Origin: Nematostella vectensis
Lineage: Eukaryota; Cnidaria; Anthozoa; Actiniaria; Edwardsiidae
Length of the DNA: 64,000 nt
Assembly (NCBI RefSeq): GCF_932526225.1
Contig: NC_064036.1
Span: 13,447,181 to 13,511,180 of the forward strand
Direction: 5' to 3'
Numbering within the stretch: the stretch's first letter is position 1; every line of letters starts with the position of its first letter. This document shows, piece after piece, positions 46,001 to 64,000 of the stretch. The translations under genes and the position numbers were made by a program. Below the pieces are notes generated by a model. The model saw only the letters and a list, made by a program, of their open reading frames with translations, searched no databases and was not told the DNA's origin.

Positions 46001-48207
46001 GCGCGCTAGTTGGCCACCCGAACAATCACGTGATCTCTTAGTGAAAGTCCCCTATTCACAACATCATTAAGCTTCGTAAAAAAAACAATGCTGGTGCTTA
46101 GTACGCCCTTCTGTCAGGTACTTTCAAGTAGTTCGGCAATTGATTTTTTGTCTTGTGTTTAGCCGAAAAAAGCTTGCTAGCAATGCTGACTGATTTGGCG
46201 CTCTTTGCCTCACCCGTCAATTTATCTCCTACGTTATCAACCATCAAGTTATCTCCTACGTTATCACCCGTCAAGTTATCTCCTACGTTATCACCCATCA
46301 AGTTATCTCCTATGTTATCACCCATCAAGTTATCCCCTACTTTATCACCCATAAAGTTATCCCCTACGTTATCACACATCAAGTTATCTCCTACGTTATC
46401 ACCCATCAAGTGATCCCCTACGTTATCACCCATCAAGTTATCCCATACTTTATCACCAATTAAGTTATCTCCTACGTTATCACCCATCAAGTTATCTCCT
46501 ACGTTATCACCCAGCAAGTTATCCCCTACGTTATCACCCATCAAGTTATCCCCTACGTTATCACCCATCAAGTTATCCCCTACGTTATCACCAATTAAGT
46601 TATCCCTTACGTTATCACCAATTAAGTTATCCCCTACATTATCAACCATCAAGTTATCCCCTACGTTATCACCCATCAAGTTATCCCCTACTTTATCACC
46701 AATTAAGTTATCCCCTACGTTATCACTCATCAAGTTATCCCCTACGTTATCACCCATCAAGTTATGCCCTACATTATCACCCATCAAGTTATCTCTACGT
46801 TATCACCCATCAAGTTATCCCCTACGTGATCACCCATCAAGTTATCCCCTACGTTATCACCTATCAAGTTATCCCCTATGTTATCACCCATCAAGTTATC
46901 TCTACGTTATCACCCATCAAGTTATCCCCTACGTGATCACCCATCAAGTTATCCCCTACATTATCACCCATCAAGTTATCCCCTACGTTATCACCAATTA
47001 AGTTATCCCTTACGTTATCACCAATTAAGTTATCCCTTACGTTATCACCAATTAAGTTATCCCCTACTTTATCACCCATCAAGTTATCCCCTACGTTATC
47101 ACCAATTAAGTTATCCCTTACGTTATCACCAATTAAGTTATCCCTTACGTTATCACCAATTAAGTTATCCCCTACTTTATCACCCATCAAGTCATCCCCT
47201 ACGTTATCACCAATTAAGTTATCTCTTACGTTATCACCAATTAAGTTATCCCTTACGTGTCTCAATTCCCAACTACAGCTATCTAATGGGAGTGATTTCC
47301 TGTTGTGTGTGATTACTTTTTTTCTTCTCATTTATAGGAGGAGGGTGGATGTTAGCTAGCTACGGATTTGTTCATGCCACATCAACCAGTCCACTAAACA
47401 AAGCAATACCAAACATGAATAACCCAATGGGTTACCTGTGGGAACCTGAGGCGCGCGCAAGCTCCAACGGCCTGGTGAACCTTACACACGGAGCAGTCAT
47501 GATGGCACGTGCGGCGAACCACATGATCATGGCAGCAGGGGGTAATCCTAGTACAGGCGGTATTGACAGCTATTCATACGTCTGGAGTATCGATCTTCGG
47601 CAGAATAAAATCTACAATATAACATTCGCAAACCACAATCGCTTCAATGGTGCGACTGGTAGCAATGGGATACCCCAGATGCATCTCGCGGAGTTCGTGG
47701 TGCAAGGACTCAAAGGGGAGACTGGGAAATACGTAAGGTAAGACGGCGTCCCGATTGATATAAAGACAGAAGGCGACGGAGAACTACACACTGTCATCTT
47801 ACAGTTGTGTTTTATACGTAAATAAAAATAGACTCATAAAATATAACTAGACTGTGATCGTTCACACAAACAGGTTTCATTTTGACCGAAAGCATTAGAT
47901 TACAACATCTTTACTGCATTTATGATTTCGAACTAGATACGCCCTAGCGGAATCTCTTGGCGCCACTTGGGGCGACTCGTACCCTACAGGATATGGCTTT
48001 GTCAATGTTGGAGTTGAGTTTGGTACCATCACACAGGGACCATTCTTCCCGAGTGTTCATTCTGGCGATGGAGGTAGTAATATGAACTACCAGAACAAGA
48101 TCTTCCAACCGGATGTGCCACGCGGAAGCGAGACGTATGTACATAAAGGCTGGTACTCCGCAACTGCGACGGACAAGATAGGACAGACCTCGATTTGGTT
48201 CAAGTAG
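43023..48207 (+). CDS. Secreted Cys-rich, EGF and fibrinogen-like domain protein
   Basis: Exons 43023-43085, 43250-43418, 43491-43637, 45467-45712, 47338-47737 and 47937-48207 (stop TAG) give 431 residues in continuous phase. Residues 1-20 form a signal peptide (FIVAFLLLMVIPADC). Residues 22-126 are a Cys-rich segment I do not recognise. An EGF domain follows (six Cys from CDAKHQCKNGG to TGPQC). The C-terminal 260 residues start like fibrinogen-related domains (GLYWIQPPG, YCDMDYQGGGW), but the later part lacks the usual fibrinogen signature, so the fold is inferred. N-glycosylation sites NLTH and NITF fit secretion. Intron 2 appears to use a GC donor (CCATCAG|GCAATT). Intron 4 (43638-45466) holds the alternative EGF exon, a MITE and a LINE remnant; the following intron holds another MITE and the 27-bp satellite. 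A role in lectin-like recognition is only a guess. Confidence 0.82.
43853..43959 (+). CDS. Alternative terminal EGF exon of the 43023-48207 gene
   Basis: After the acceptor CCCTACAG an EGF domain (six Cys, CQNGGSC to TGIYC) is encoded in the phase left by exon 3, but TAG follows directly after the last Cys. The next exon (45467) accepts the same phase, so exon 3 can join either one. Use of this exon would give a 161-residue secreted form with one EGF domain and no fibrinogen-like part. Alternatively it is a dead exon that is normally skipped. Confidence 0.6.
43979..44170. mobile_element. MITE family A, copy 2
   Basis: 192 bp. Starts GCCGATTTAGACAGCACG and ends CACTGTCTAAACAGC. Interior AGCCGAGCATCGTAGCGGAG matches copy 1 at 1390-1598. 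It begins 20 bp after the stop of the alternative EGF exon. Confidence 0.7.
44221..45190 (+). mobile_element. Decayed 3' end of a non-LTR (LINE) retrotransposon
   Basis: Broken plus-strand frames give reverse-transcriptase-tail segments: FSPILLYNSDSLGAYD, then DPIERLHCQFFKYYFGLNKR, and later a zinc-knuckle-like tract CQICNTLEDEKHFMLFC. Several stops and frameshifts interrupt them. The 3' end is a TGTAATGTAAATGG-type repeat. It lies in an intron of the EGF/fibrinogen-like gene in the same orientation. This is an inactive host-genome relic. Confidence 0.75.
45785..46056. mobile_element. MITE family B, copy 1
   Basis: 272 bp, begins AATAGGGG and ends CCCCTATT. The subterminal motif CTAAGAGATCACGTGACC is inverted as TCACGTGATCTCTTAGTG. 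Related to 49141-49386. Confidence 0.8.
46211..47262. repeat. 27-bp satellite array
   Basis: About 38 units of AAGTTATCCCCTACGTTATC plus ACCCATC or ACCAATT. Because 27 is a multiple of 3 and one frame lacks stops, the minus strand reads as (VGDNLMGDN)n for 229 codons. One-base deletions near 46795 and 46905 split the frame. A block of about 118 bp near 46787-46900 is duplicated. It lies wholly in an intron, so I treat the ORFs as artefacts. Confidence 0.95.
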
Positions 48208-48350
48208 ACTTATGAGACCTCCTTGACAAGGGACCGTAACTGACCGAGACGTTTAGCTTTAGATGGCAATGCATTGTACTGTGCCAATATCCTGATTAGC
48301 ATTTTCGCGCGCTTCAGTCATTGCGCTTGGAAATAGACTTTCAATAGCAC

Positions 48351-48494
48351 CAGGGGCGTAGCCAGGGGATGGCCAAGGCCCTCCCTTCTAGCAGCCAAAA
48401 ATACAGTAAATGTATGAGACATTATCTAAGGTACAACATGCCTTGAAAGGGCCTTTTGGGCCCCCTCCTGTTAAAAATCCTGGCTACGCCGCTG
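48351..48494. mobile_element. CAGGGGCGTAGCCAGG TIR element with AGCAC target duplication
   Basis: 16-bp inverted termini (CAGGGGCGTAGCCAGG and its near-perfect complement) are bracketed by direct AGCAC at 48346-48350 and 48495-48499. 144 bp, in the 3' UTR or flank of the EGF/fibrinogen-like gene. Confidence 0.8.
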
Positions 48495-48531
48495 AGCACT
48501 ATCTTAGTACTATATCTAGTTTAACGAGTTG

Positions 48532-48537
48532 AATAAA
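48532..48537 (+). terminator. Polyadenylation signal AATAAA
   Basis: 325 nt after the stop of the EGF/fibrinogen-like gene, beyond the small TIR element. Confidence 0.45.
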
Positions 48538-48955
48538 ACCCCAGACAAACGATGACAGCTTATTTTGATTTGTTGTAATCACCGAAACCAGGATAAAGGC
48601 ACATGCAAAATGTCGGCATCCATAAAGGGATATTCATATAGTAAGAGGATGAGGAGCAATGAGGATTTATGTGCCCGGGAACACTATCACCGCGTCAAAC
48701 AATAAGCTACAAGTAGTCAACAGCACTCTTGTACACTGTGCGGCAATACCTCTTTCAAACTTCATTACTAGCAAACTGTGGAGGAATATCAGTGCCTTGC
48801 AGGAAGGTATGGCGTTATCCTCGTTTTCGTACGCATTCACTTGACTATTCTGACTTTGTCTTGGTGAACTGTCACTGTACCTTAAGTTAGGTATCTCTCT
48901 CCGTCTTGCAGTTAAATGATGGCCGTCGCATGATATACTCTGATTATTTGTCTCT

Positions 48956-64000
<15,045 letters not shown>

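Noticed and set aside
46098..47331. Repeat protein of VGDNLMGDN units
   Set aside because: Array is intronic, broken by single-base deletions, and open on both strands.

Overview
The window reads as nuclear DNA of an intron-rich, non-vertebrate animal. Its housekeeping genes (calmodulin, RNA polymerase III subunit 2) are split into many short exons with GT-AG borders. The intergenic DNA is AT-rich and full of minisatellites, homopolymer G/C tracts and short inverted-repeat transposons. The genes and the style of repeats fit an anthozoan cnidarian such as a sea anemone, but that placement is an inference; no marker here fixes the species.

Layout, left to right. (1) 115-298, minus: a possible exon of a gene leaving the left edge. 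(2) 5711-11755, plus: a gene joining a PDZ domain to a degenerate calmodulin; its 5' end was not found. (3) 12906-13860 and 18678-18956, both minus: two small paralogous proteins of unknown function. (4) 19.1-24.2 kb: large simple and satellite arrays. (5) 25269-26852, minus: an intronless microsomal cytochrome P450. (6) 30315-32935, minus: a bona fide calmodulin whose ATG exon lies further upstream. (7) 37951-41903, plus: a divergent calmodulin-like gene. (8) 43023-48207, plus: a secreted Cys-rich, EGF and fibrinogen-like protein, with a second EGF exon that ends in a stop and may be an alternative terminal exon. (9) 48956-64000, minus: the C-terminal 658 residues of POLR3B (RPC2) in 30 exons, running off the right edge. 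(10) 62542-63555, plus: an intronless class A GPCR lying wholly inside a POLR3B intron on the opposite strand.

Three genes descend from calmodulin and share its exon plan: the central exon is 144 nt in all three, and the intron phases agree. One has been fused to PDZ exons and has lost most calcium ligands, which suggests a scaffold built from a dead calmodulin. Two other genes carry tandem duplications that cross an exon-intron border and copy the splice donor; in POLR3B the 48-nt copies remain in frame. At least two MITE families are present in two copies each, and several single-copy foldback elements lie in introns. Many long ORFs in the window are only translations of these arrays and are not listed as genes.

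Exon borders were assigned by eye from splice signals, phase continuity and recalled family sequences; no alignment or transcript data were available.
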